Source: JAAYEL01 sp964344625
Lineage (GTDB): Bacteria > Bacillota > Clostridia > Tissierellales > Peptoniphilaceae
Length of the DNA stretch: 16,197 nt
Assembly: GCA_964344625.1 (NCBI GenBank)
Contig: CAYFNZ010000027.1
Coordinates: 1-16,197, forward strand
Direction of reading: 5' to 3'
Part shown: positions 1-6,116 of the stretch, piece after piece
Layout of the letters: the number at the start of each line of letters is the position of its first letter
Position numbering within the stretch: position 1 is the first letter of the stretch
The notes under the pieces: model-generated
The model's database searches: none
What the model saw: the letters and a program-made list of their open reading frames with translations, nothing else
Told to the model about the DNA's origin: nothing
Position numbers and translations under genes: made by a program

Positions 1-28
1 CTCGCAGCGAACTATCTTTTTTTATTAT
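1..28. terminator. Possible half of a bidirectional terminator at the window edge
   Basis: The GC-richer stretch at 1-16 is followed on the plus strand by a run of seven T (17-23). Read on the minus strand, it lies just after the lipoprotein stop codon, preceded by the matching A run. This is what one arm of a hairpin terminator looks like, serving either an upstream plus-strand gene or both converging genes. The partner arm would lie outside the window, so pairing cannot be confirmed. Confidence 0.3.
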
Positions 29-769
29 TTAATATAAATGTTTCACTGTTGCTGTTTCATCAAAGAAGTCTTGGGCTATTTGTTGTGATACTAGCTTGAA
101 TTGCTCTACGTTGTTGTTTCTGATTCCGCTTGGGGCTCCATCGAAAAGCATGTATTCTGTCCAAAGTTTTATAGGGGAGCTTGCTCCATCGTCTTTTTCA
201 GAAAGTTCAACTTCTGCAACGCCTATTTGGTCATCGCCATATTTACAAATCCAGCCGTAAGAATTTGATTTTTCAAATATTGAGATGGCTTCTAAGTCGT
301 CAGGGTTGATATTTCCAGATAGGCCGTTGTTATCGTCCGTGACAGTGATGCCTGATTTTTTAGCTAAATTTCTTAGGTTCTCAGTTTCCCTGTTGTTAAA
401 GCCAAGAACAATATTTTCTAGATTATCTAGCCTTTCTTGTTCCATCTTTTCTTCAGCGGCCTTTTTTTCTTCTTCCTCTTTTCTCTTCTTCTCTTCGGCA
501 GCCTTTTTCTCTTCTTCCTCTTTTTTCCTTTTCTCCTCAGCAGCTTTTTCTTCAGCAGCCTTTTTTTCGGCCTCTTCTTTTTGTTTCTTTTCTTCAGCTT
601 CTTTGTCTTCTTTTAATTTATCCTCTTCAGGCTTAGTGGCCTCATTATTAGGTTTTTCATTTTGCTCAGTATTTACGTCCTTATCAGTCTCTTTTTTATC
701 CCCACAAGCTGTAAGTGCAATAAGAAGAATGGTCACCAATAGGAATATTTTGAATTTTTTTGTTCTCAT
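29..769 (-). CDS. Putative lipoprotein with a long charged coiled coil
   Basis: A 246-residue secreted lipoprotein of unknown role. The N-terminus has a basic stretch (RTKKFK), a hydrophobic core and the lipobox L-T-A-C with the lipidated cysteine at residue 22, so the mature protein should be anchored to the outer face of the membrane. Residues about 24-57 are a hydrophilic Asp/Glu/Lys/Asn linker. Residues about 57-114 are almost only Glu, Lys and Ala, a predicted helix or coiled coil containing a 14-residue unit repeated twice. Residues about 115-246 form a more ordinary, probably globular domain (W174 in a GWICKYGDD stretch, W202) that I cannot assign. An aagaaggga ribosome site lies about 8 bases before the ATG. 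It runs opposite to everything else here and has its own promoter, so it is a separate unit. The lipoprotein call is firm; function is unknown. Confidence 0.85.
   Translation of the reverse strand: MRTKKFKIFLLVTILLIALTACGDKKETDKDVNTEQNEKPNNEATKPEEDKLKEDKEAEEKKQKEEAEKKAAEEKAAEEKRKKEEEEKKAAEEKKRKEEEEKKAAEEKMEQERLDNLENIVLGFNNRETENLRNLAKKSGITVTDDNNGLSGNINPDDLEAISIFEKSNSYGWICKYGDDQIGVAEVELSEKDDGASSPIKLWTEYMLFDGAPSGIRNNNVEQFKLVSQQIAQDFFDETATVKHLY
456..539 (-). repeat. Two 42-bp tandem repeat units inside the lipoprotein coiled coil
   Basis: Two adjacent 42-base units start at 456 and 498, each beginning gcRgcc on the plus strand, and shorter 15-base derivatives follow from 540. They encode AEEKRKKEEEEKKA and AEEKKRKEEEEKKA. 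The unit is a multiple of three, so gain or loss of copies would keep the reading frame and only change the length of the helical stalk. Confidence 0.75.
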
Positions 770-825
770 ATTTTACAGTCCCTTCTTTATGTAGTTTAGT
801 TTCTATATTTTTACAAATATATTTT

Positions 826-834
826 ATTATAGCA
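826..834 (-). promoter_or_regulatory. Extended -10 promoter of the lipoprotein gene
   Basis: On the minus strand the sequence reads TGCTATAAT, a perfect TATAAT hexamer with the TGn extension. It lies about 57 bases before the lipoprotein start codon. I find no good -35 hexamer at 16-18 bases spacing, which is tolerated for extended -10 promoters. Confidence 0.55.
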
Positions 835-962
835 TATAAAGTTAGGGCGGGATGTTAATTTTTTGAATATGTATGGAAAATGCAAATAGTCCAGGTCTTG
901 TTAGAAAAATGTTTAATTAAATCTTAAAAAATGGGTACAATATCAGAAAGGAGGATTATGAT

Positions 963-1457
963 ATGTTTTCAAGTATAATAGTTGATCCATATATATTTAT
1001 GTTTGTGCTAGTACTTGGCATTTTGGCTATCATTGTCGAGGTATTTATACCTAGTTTAGGTCTTGTAGGAATTACAGGACTTTACCTAATCTTTAATGCC
1101 CTAGGCGCGGTAACTAAGATAGAAAATCCATATACCTACATAATACTTTCGATAATCATTGCCATGATTTTAGGTATATTTGTAATCAAGTATTTTATGT
1201 CCAAAAAAATAACGAAAAAACTAGTGCTAGATACTAAGCTTCTTGGCACTTCAGTTGATGAGAAAAAACAGGAAGAAGACTCAAAATTGCTAGGACTTGA
1301 AGGAAAAGTTATCAAACCTTTAAGACCATCTGGCCTAGCATTAATTAATGGAAAAACTTACGATGTCATGTCCAATGGCGAATTTATCGCGGTAGGAGAA
1401 AAAATCGTAGTAGACAAATTGGATGGAAATAAAATTTATTGTAGGAGGGAAAAATAA
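963..1457 (+). CDS. Short NfeD-family membrane protein
   Basis: A 164-residue NfeD-like protein, the usual partner of bacterial flotillins. It has three hydrophobic segments (about residues 9-28, 32-50 and 58-78), then a charged linker, then a C-terminal OB-fold domain of about 55 residues with the family pattern GLEGKVIKPLRPSGLALING followed by YDV..NGEFI..GEKI.V. It lacks the N-terminal ClpP-class serine protease domain found in long NfeD proteins such as B. subtilis YqeZ, so it is the short class. A strong AAAGGAGG site (947-954) lies 8 bases before the ATG. Its stop codon overlaps the floA start by one base (TAATG), so the two are translationally coupled. The likely role is supporting FloA-dependent membrane organisation; that is inferred from family and context. 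Confidence 0.88.
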   Translation: MFSSIIVDPYIFMFVLVLGILAIIVEVFIPSLGLVGITGLYLIFNALGAVTKIENPYTYIILSIIIAMILGIFVIKYFMSKKITKKLVLDTKLLGTSVDEKKQEEDSKLLGLEGKVIKPLRPSGLALINGKTYDVMSNGEFIAVGEKIVVDKLDGNKIYCRREK

Positions 1458-2443
1458 TGCCGGGAGACATTATATCATTCGTAGTAATTGTAGTATTAGC
1501 CTTAATAGTATTATCCTTGTTCTTTACATTTATACCAGTAGGACTTTGGATAACAGCTTATTTTTCAGGCGTAAAGGTAGGCCTAGGAACTTTGATAGGT
1601 ATGAGGCTTAGAAGGGTAGTTCCATCTAGGATTATCAATCCGATGATTAAGGCTACAAAGGGTGGCTTAGATTTAAATATTAATAACTTGGAAGCCCACC
1701 TTTTAGCAGGTGGTAATGTCAATGCTGTAGTAGATGCCTTGATAGCTGCTCATAGGGCCAACATCGATCTTGAATTTGAACAAGCTGCTGCTATTGACCT
1801 AGCAGGTAGAAATGTATTTGAAGCTGTTCAAGTATCTGTTAACCCTAAGGTTATAGAAACCCCAGTAATCTCAGCTGTAGCTATGGATGGTATTGAAGTA
1901 AGAGCCATAGCAAAGGTTACAGTTAGAGCTAACATAGACAGGTTAGTCGGCGGTGCTGGTGAAGAAACAATTATAGCCAGAGTAGGTGAAGGTATTGTTA
2001 CAACTGTAGGTTCAGCGGGAAGTCATAAGTTGGTACTAGAAAATCCAGATTCTATATCAAAGACTGTATTGGAAAAGGGCCTTGACTCAGGAACAGCCTT
2101 TGAAATCCTATCAATTGATATAGCTGACGTAGACGTTGGAAGAAACGTAGGGGCTAAGTTACAAACAGACCAAGCTGAAGCTGACAAGAAGATTGCCCAA
2201 GCTAAGGCTGAAGAAAGAAGAGCTATGGCGGTTGCAACTGAACAAGAAATGGTTGCTGAAGTAAGAAGAATGAAGGCTAAAGTAGTTGAAGCTGAATCTC
2301 AAGTACCTTTGGCATTAGCCGAAGCCTTAAAAAATGGCAAGATAGGTGTTATGGATTATTACAATATGAAAAATATCCTTGCTGATACACAAATGAGAGA
2401 ATCAATAGCATCAATTGATGAAACCAAGAAAAAAGAAGATTAG
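1457..2443 (+). CDS. floA: Flotillin-like protein FloA
   Basis: A bacterial flotillin (YqfA/FloA) of 328 residues, close to the about 330 typical of B. subtilis FloA. One membrane segment lies at about residues 7-31, followed by the PHB/SPFH-type domain with strongly conserved stretches (GLDLNINNLEAHLLAGGNV, LEFEQAAAIDLAGRNVFEAV, then VNPKVIETP). The Ala/Glu-rich coiled coil at about residues 235-290 (QAEADKKIAQAKAEERRAMA) is the oligomerisation region. FloA forms membrane foci that organise lipids and membrane proteins at the inner face of the membrane. A ggaggg site (1444-1449) precedes the start, which overlaps the nfeD stop. The next gene begins two bases after the floA stop. Confidence 0.95.
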   Translation: MPGDIISFVVIVVLALIVLSLFFTFIPVGLWITAYFSGVKVGLGTLIGMRLRRVVPSRIINPMIKATKGGLDLNINNLEAHLLAGGNVNAVVDALIAAHRANIDLEFEQAAAIDLAGRNVFEAVQVSVNPKVIETPVISAVAMDGIEVRAIAKVTVRANIDRLVGGAGEETIIARVGEGIVTTVGSAGSHKLVLENPDSISKTVLEKGLDSGTAFEILSIDIADVDVGRNVGAKLQTDQAEADKKIAQAKAEERRAMAVATEQEMVAEVRRMKAKVVEAESQVPLALAEALKNGKIGVMDYYNMKNILADTQMRESIASIDETKKKED

Positions 2444-2445
2444 TC

Positions 2446-2934
2446 ATGAAGAGTATTTTTGATGAACTTGTTGAAATCTACAAGGAAGTAGAGCAAGAAA
2501 TACAAGAAGAGGCTAAGAGACAAGAAGAAAGAAAAAAATTAGCCCGTTCTAGAAAAGTTCAAAAATCTCAGGAAAAATCTGTAAGGAAATCTCAGGAAAG
2601 ACCTGTAAGGGTTGAGGGCGAAGAAGCAGGAGACTATAAAAACTTCAAGACCCTTAGAGATGTAAATTCAAACTTGGAGCACAAGGCTTCATATATAGAA
2701 AGACCTGGTGCTAAGAAAACTAGCCTGGGTAGATATTCTCAAAGTGTTGATTCTAAAAAGGATATGCCTATAGAAATGACAAAGCAGGATATGCAGGCTA
2801 AAGAGGTCAAGCAAGAAGAAGGCTTGAGAAAAGAAGTCCATGACCTCGTAGCCTCACTAAAGTCAGAAGATAGGATTAAAAATGCCAGAAAGGCATTTTT
2901 ATACAGTGAGATTTTTAATAGAAAAACTTGGTAA
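2446..2934 (+). CDS. Unrecognised charged protein encoded after floA
   Basis: A 162-residue hydrophilic protein with no signal peptide or membrane segment and no domain I recognise. The first about 35 residues are helical and very charged (FDELVEIYKEVEQEIQEEAK). The middle is basic and Ser/Gln-rich, probably disordered, and contains the near-perfect tandem KSQEKSVR/KSQERPVR. The C-terminus ends in a conserved-looking helix, ARKAFLYSEIFNRK; from memory, small proteins next to flotillin genes in other Firmicutes can end in a similar SEIL-type segment, but I could not check this. It starts two bases after floA stops, with only a weak purine-rich ribosome site, so translation is probably coupled to floA. 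It occupies the position of yqfB in B. subtilis. The layout suggests a soluble partner of the NfeD-FloA complex; this is inference. Confidence 0.75.
   Translation: MKSIFDELVEIYKEVEQEIQEEAKRQEERKKLARSRKVQKSQEKSVRKSQERPVRVEGEEAGDYKNFKTLRDVNSNLEHKASYIERPGAKKTSLGRYSQSVDSKKDMPIEMTKQDMQAKEVKQEEGLRKEVHDLVASLKSEDRIKNARKAFLYSEIFNRKTW
2563..2610 (+). repeat. 24-bp tandem duplication in the gene after floA
   Basis: Two directly adjacent 24-base copies (2563-2586 and 2587-2610) differ at two positions and encode the octapeptides KSQEKSVR and KSQERPVR. It is an in-frame duplication in a segment that looks disordered. Confidence 0.85.
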
Positions 2935-2940
2935 AGCTAG

Positions 2941-2974
2941 ATAAGCGAATTTTGTTTATACATGATTCGCTTAT
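2941..2974 (+). terminator. Rho-independent terminator after the floA cluster
   Basis: A perfect 10-bp inverted repeat, ataagcgaat (2941-2950) and attcgcttat (2965-2974), flanks a 14-base loop, with a T-rich tail ttctgtt. The stem has only three G-C pairs and the tail is interrupted, so it may be a modest terminator. Its place, 6 bases after the stop codon and just before a promoter, supports the call. Confidence 0.7.
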
Positions 2975-2985
2975 TTCTGTTAATA

Positions 2986-3014
2986 TTCAAAAACGTCCTA
3001 TAGTTTGCTATAAT
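2986..3014 (+). promoter_or_regulatory. Promoter of the phoH-ybeY-kinase-era-recO operon
   Basis: TTCAAA (2986-2991) and TATAAT (3009-3014) are separated by exactly 17 bases, and TGC directly before the -10 gives an extended -10. Transcription would start near 3021, leaving a leader of about 25 bases before the phoH ATG at 3046. Confidence 0.8.
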
Positions 3015-3045
3015 AATAAGATAAAGATATGAAAGGTTGGCTTTA

Positions 3046-4062
3046 ATGAAAGAAAAACTGATTGAGATCGAAAATCATAACAATTTAGAGATTTTGTTTG
3101 GAAATCTCGATAGCAATTTAAGACTTATAGAAAGAGAATTTAATGTAAGGATAAAGGTAGTTGACGACAAACTATCTGTCAAGGGCGATGAAGCCATGGT
3201 TGATATGGTCGACCACTTGATTCCAGTCCTAAGGGATATCATTAAAAATAAAAAGCAATTGAGCCAGGCTGAATTGCAATATGCCATCGACATGGAAAAA
3301 CAAAATAATAGTGAAGCTATAAAGACTTATTTGGACCAAGTTATTGTCACTACATATCAAGGAAAGGCTGTAAGGCCTAAGACTATAGGACAAAAAAAAT
3401 ATGTGGACTATATAGAAGAAAATGGCATTGTCTTTGGAATCGGGCCTGCGGGAACAGGAAAGACCTACCTTGCTATGGCCAAGGCTGTTCAAGCATTTAA
3501 GAATAAGGAAGTATCTAGGATAATCCTTACTAGACCAGCGGTTGAAGCCGGTGAGAGCCTGGGATTTTTACCAGGAGATTTGCAAGAAAAAATCGACCCC
3601 TACTTAAGACCTCTTTATGATGCCCTTTTTGAAATGATGGGGCCAGAAACCTACCAAAAGCTTATGGAGAGAGGCCAAATTGAGGTGGCACCCCTTGCCT
3701 ATATGAGGGGGAGGACCTTGGATAACTCATTTATCATACTTGATGAAGCACAAAATACCACCAAGGAACAAATGAAGATGTTTCTTACTAGACTGGGCTA
3801 TGGGTCAAAAGCTGTAATCACAGGGGACATAACCCAACTTGACCTACCGATAGGTAAGAGATCAGGGCTTATCACTATAAGAAAGATTCTTTCAAATGTT
3901 AAGGGTATTAAGTTTGTTGACCTAGATAGAAATGACGTTGTAAGGCATCCGCTTGTACAAAGGATTATTGACGCTTACGAAGAGTACGAAAGCAAGCACA
4001 AGGAAAGTGAAGATAAAAATGAGACTACTAATAGACCAAAGAACAAAAGAAAAAAAGATTGA
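3046..4062 (+). CDS. phoH: PhoH family ATPase
   Basis: A PhoH/YbeZ-type P-loop ATPase of 338 residues; B. subtilis PhoH is about 320. An N-terminal KH-like RNA-binding region (about residues 8-70) precedes the ATPase core with Walker A GPAGTGKT (133-140), TRPAVEAGESLGFLPG just after, Walker B-type LDEAQ (D233-Q236) and the GDITQLDLP motif. The family is linked to ribosome and RNA metabolism together with YbeY, which is encoded directly downstream. I chose the ATG at 3046 over an in-frame TTG at 3037: the AAAGG ribosome site (3032-3036) lies 9 bases before the ATG but touches the TTG. The last 44 bases overlap ybeY, so there is no room for the HD-family gene pgpH that separates the two in B. 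subtilis. Confidence 0.95.
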   Translation: MKEKLIEIENHNNLEILFGNLDSNLRLIEREFNVRIKVVDDKLSVKGDEAMVDMVDHLIPVLRDIIKNKKQLSQAELQYAIDMEKQNNSEAIKTYLDQVIVTTYQGKAVRPKTIGQKKYVDYIEENGIVFGIGPAGTGKTYLAMAKAVQAFKNKEVSRIILTRPAVEAGESLGFLPGDLQEKIDPYLRPLYDALFEMMGPETYQKLMERGQIEVAPLAYMRGRTLDNSFIILDEAQNTTKEQMKMFLTRLGYGSKAVITGDITQLDLPIGKRSGLITIRKILSNVKGIKFVDLDRNDVVRHPLVQRIIDAYEEYESKHKESEDKNETTNRPKNKRKKD

Positions 4063-4468
4063 CGAAAAGTATATTAGCTTCATTGAAAATGCCATCTCAA
4101 CTAGCTTGAAAATGGCGGGCTATGGGGATGACTTCGAAATCTCTTTTTCAGTGGTAGACGAGGATGAAATAAGGGAACTAAATAGGGACTATAGGGGCAA
4201 GGATTCTGTGACTGATGTCTTAAGCTTTCCAATTTTTGAAAGAGGGGAAATCCAAGAAGGCTCAATGCTTGGAGATGTTGTAATCTGTGCTAAGAGGGCC
4301 CAAGAACAGGCTGAAGACTTCGGACATTCCTATGAGAGAGAAATCATTTACCTAACAGTTCATTCAATTCTTCATCTTCTGGGCTTTGACCATGAAGAGG
4401 AAGAGGAAAAGCTGGAAATGAGGGGACTTGAGAAAAAGATTATGAAGGAGCTTGAGATTTTTAAATGA
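4019..4468 (+). CDS. ybeY: Endoribonuclease YbeY (16S rRNA maturation)
   Basis: A UPF0054 zinc-dependent endoribonuclease involved in 16S rRNA 3'-end maturation and ribosome quality control. From the ATG at 4019 the protein has 149 residues, the usual family length. The metal-binding signature H-S-x-L-H-L-L-G-F-D-H is complete, with the three histidines at 115, 119 and 125. The central LNRDYRGKDSVTDVLSFP stretch is also characteristic. The start lies inside the phoH reading frame, 44 bases before the phoH stop. The frame is open further upstream, but those residues do not fit the family, whose proteins begin at the MRLLIDQRT-like strand. The ribosome site (aagga, about 14 bases before the ATG) is weak, suggesting coupling to phoH. 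The stop overlaps the next start as ATGA. Confidence 0.95.
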   Translation: MRLLIDQRTKEKKIDEKYISFIENAISTSLKMAGYGDDFEISFSVVDEDEIRELNRDYRGKDSVTDVLSFPIFERGEIQEGSMLGDVVICAKRAQEQAEDFGHSYEREIIYLTVHSILHLLGFDHEEEEEKLEMRGLEKKIMKELEIFK

Positions 4469-5220
4469 AAAAGCTTGATGATGAGAAAAAAACCAGATCT
4501 TTTTTGAGAAATAAATCTTTGATAGATACCTTTAACAATGCTATAAGCGGCCTAATTTCTGCGGTCAGGAGTGAAAGAAATATGAAGATTCACCTGACTG
4601 TCGCCAGCCTAGTCTGTGTATCAACCCTATTTTTGAGTTTTTCCAAAATAGAGCTTGCCATCTTGGCTGTCTGCATAGTGATGGTCTTTGTAGCCGAGTT
4701 TTTCAATACTGCAATAGAAGAAATTGTCGACTTACAGACCCAGGGAAGGTATTCTAAGCATGCAAAGAAGATAAAGGACATAGCTGCAGGAGCGGTTTTC
4801 ATGACAGCTATAGGTTCTGTCTTAATTGGTTATTTAATAATGTATGACAAGATAAAGGGAATTTTCCTAGGACAGCCGCTTGCCATAAAGAGGGTCTTTG
4901 CATCAACTTCTCATCTTACCTTTATAGCAGTAAGTTTAGTATTGATTTTTGTAGTTTTACTAAAGTCGATATTTTTTAAAAAGCATACTACTCACCTGCA
5001 AGGGGGGACAGTGTCAGGACATTCAGCCTTGGCCTTTTGCCTAGCTACCATAGCAGCTATTCTAGCTAGAAATTTTGAAGTCAGTCTATTATCATTTTTC
5101 CTAGCTATTTTAGTAGGGGAGTCCAGGATTGAATCAAGGATTCATACATTTAGAGAAGTAATACTAGGAGCCGCTTTAGGAATATTTGTTGCCTTGGCTT
5201 TATTTTACAATTATTTATAG
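4465..5220 (+). CDS. Undecaprenol/diacylglycerol kinase fused to a PAP2 phosphatase
   Basis: A 251-residue two-domain membrane protein. Residues about 20-128 are a DgkA/UdpK-type kinase with conserved SERN..IH (36-43) and E78-F-F-N-T-A-I-E85, plus membrane helices; Gram-positive members mainly phosphorylate undecaprenol. Residues about 140-251 are a PAP2 phosphatase core with motif 2 S184-G-H-S187 and motif 3 S220-R-x5-H227-x3-E231. The catalytic histidines and the motif 3 arginine are present, but the usual final Asp is Glu, and motif 1 (K-x6-R-P) is degenerate, reading K172-x6-QG. The fusion layout is known in other Firmicutes, where the kinase is often a single-domain protein of about 120-130 residues. 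Both halves could supply undecaprenyl phosphate: from undecaprenol by the kinase, and from the pyrophosphate by the phosphatase. Substrate specificity is inferred. Confidence 0.88.
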   Translation: MKKLDDEKKTRSFLRNKSLIDTFNNAISGLISAVRSERNMKIHLTVASLVCVSTLFLSFSKIELAILAVCIVMVFVAEFFNTAIEEIVDLQTQGRYSKHAKKIKDIAAGAVFMTAIGSVLIGYLIMYDKIKGIFLGQPLAIKRVFASTSHLTFIAVSLVLIFVVLLKSIFFKKHTTHLQGGTVSGHSALAFCLATIAAILARNFEVSLLSFFLAILVGESRIESRIHTFREVILGAALGIFVALALFYNYL

Positions 5221-5227
5221 GGGGACT

Positions 5228-6112
5228 ATGTTTAAATCAGGATTTATTACGGTAATAGGAAGGCCTAATGTTGGGAAATCAACTCTTCTTAACCAACTGA
5301 TAGGTGAGAAGATTTCGATTATATCCGACAAGCCACAAACTACCAGAAACAAGATACATTTGGTACTGACCACAGATAAGATGCAATGTGTATTTATAGA
5401 TACACCAGGTATCCAAATGCCTAAAAACAAGCTTGGAGACTACATGCTTAGCGCATCTCAAAGCACCTTAGAAGATGTAGATTTAATTCTATTTATGGTG
5501 GATACTAGTGAAGAAATAGGTAAGCTTGATAGCTATATCCTATCTAAGTTAAGAGAGATTGACACTCCAATAATCTTATTGATTAATAAGATTGACGAGC
5601 TTGAAAATCAAGATGCCTCAGACTTGGTAAAGACATATGAAGACTTTAATATGTTTGAAAAAATCATTCCTATATCTGCCAAGGAAAATATTAATTTGGA
5701 AATATTAACTGATAAGATTTATGACCTTTTAGAAGAAGGTCCTATGTACTATCCAGATGATATGATAACTGACCAACCAGAAAGAAATATCATATCAGAA
5801 ATCGTTAGGGAAAAGGCTTTGAATAACTTGTTTGAAGAAATCCCTCATGGGATAGCTGTTGAAGTCATGAAGATTTCAAAAAGAGAGGATAAAGACCTTG
5901 TCGATGTCGAAGTAACCCTTTATGTTGAGCAAAATTCTCACAAGGGCATGGTAATAGGCAAGGGGGGGCAAATGCTTAAGAAAATTGGCTCTCAGGCTAG
6001 GATAGATATAGAAAGACTATTAGATACAAGGGTTAACCTTAATATTTGGGTTAAGGTAGCCAAGGATTGGAGAAAAAAAGATAGTAGGTTGAAGGACTTT
6101 GGTTACAACTAA
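5228..6112 (+). CDS. era: GTPase Era
   Basis: Era binds the 3' end of 16S rRNA and checks 30S subunit assembly. The 294 residues match the family (about 300). G1 GRPNVGKS (11-18), G3 DTPG (58-61) and G4 NKID (120-123) are intact. The C-terminal KH domain has the I-G-K-G-G loop (243-247) and the ending WVKVAKDWR. The ATG at 5228 gives the expected MFKSGFITVIGRPNVGKS start; in-frame codons upstream lie inside the previous gene. The ribosome site is an aggggga run immediately after the kinase stop, rather close to the ATG (about 3 bases), so coupling to the upstream gene probably helps. The cdd gene that sits between dgkA and era in B. subtilis is absent. recO starts almost at once after the stop. 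Confidence 0.97.
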   Translation: MFKSGFITVIGRPNVGKSTLLNQLIGEKISIISDKPQTTRNKIHLVLTTDKMQCVFIDTPGIQMPKNKLGDYMLSASQSTLEDVDLILFMVDTSEEIGKLDSYILSKLREIDTPIILLINKIDELENQDASDLVKTYEDFNMFEKIIPISAKENINLEILTDKIYDLLEEGPMYYPDDMITDQPERNIISEIVREKALNNLFEEIPHGIAVEVMKISKREDKDLVDVEVTLYVEQNSHKGMVIGKGGQMLKKIGSQARIDIERLLDTRVNLNIWVKVAKDWRKKDSRLKDFGYN

Positions 6113-6116
6113 GGAG
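6111..6116 (+). promoter_or_regulatory. Oddly placed ribosome binding site at the era-recO junction
   Basis: AAGGAG contains the last base pair of the era stop region and directly touches the ATG at 6117. It is too near for that ATG by normal spacing and rather far (15 bases) for the ATG at 6132, so the recO start is not settled by this site. Confidence 0.6.

Noticed and set aside
285..794. Plus-strand open frame of 169 codons, Ser/Phe-rich
   Set aside because: It is the antisense of the Glu/Lys/Ala repeat of the lipoprotein (gaa/aag read backwards gives ttc/ctt). It has no ribosome site, and the minus-strand protein has a proper signal peptide and promoter.
912..921. AT-only palindrome tttaattaaa before nfeD, as an operator
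   Set aside because: Ten AT bases forming a palindrome is unremarkable in this base composition, and there is no second copy.
912..941. Possible promoter for nfeD-floA (TACAAT at 936-941)
   Set aside because: The -10-like hexamer has only a very weak -35 (tttaat), and the predicted start would fall within the AAAGGAGG ribosome site. A promoter is expected in 835-945 but I cannot place it.
3037..3045. TTG start for phoH
   Set aside because: The AAAGG ribosome site ends directly at this TTG, leaving no spacing, while the ATG at 3046 has 9 bases and fits the family N-terminus.
3953..4018. Upstream in-frame extension of ybeY
   Set aside because: The 22 extra codons lie in the phoH frame, start with a rare codon and do not match the YbeY family N-terminus.
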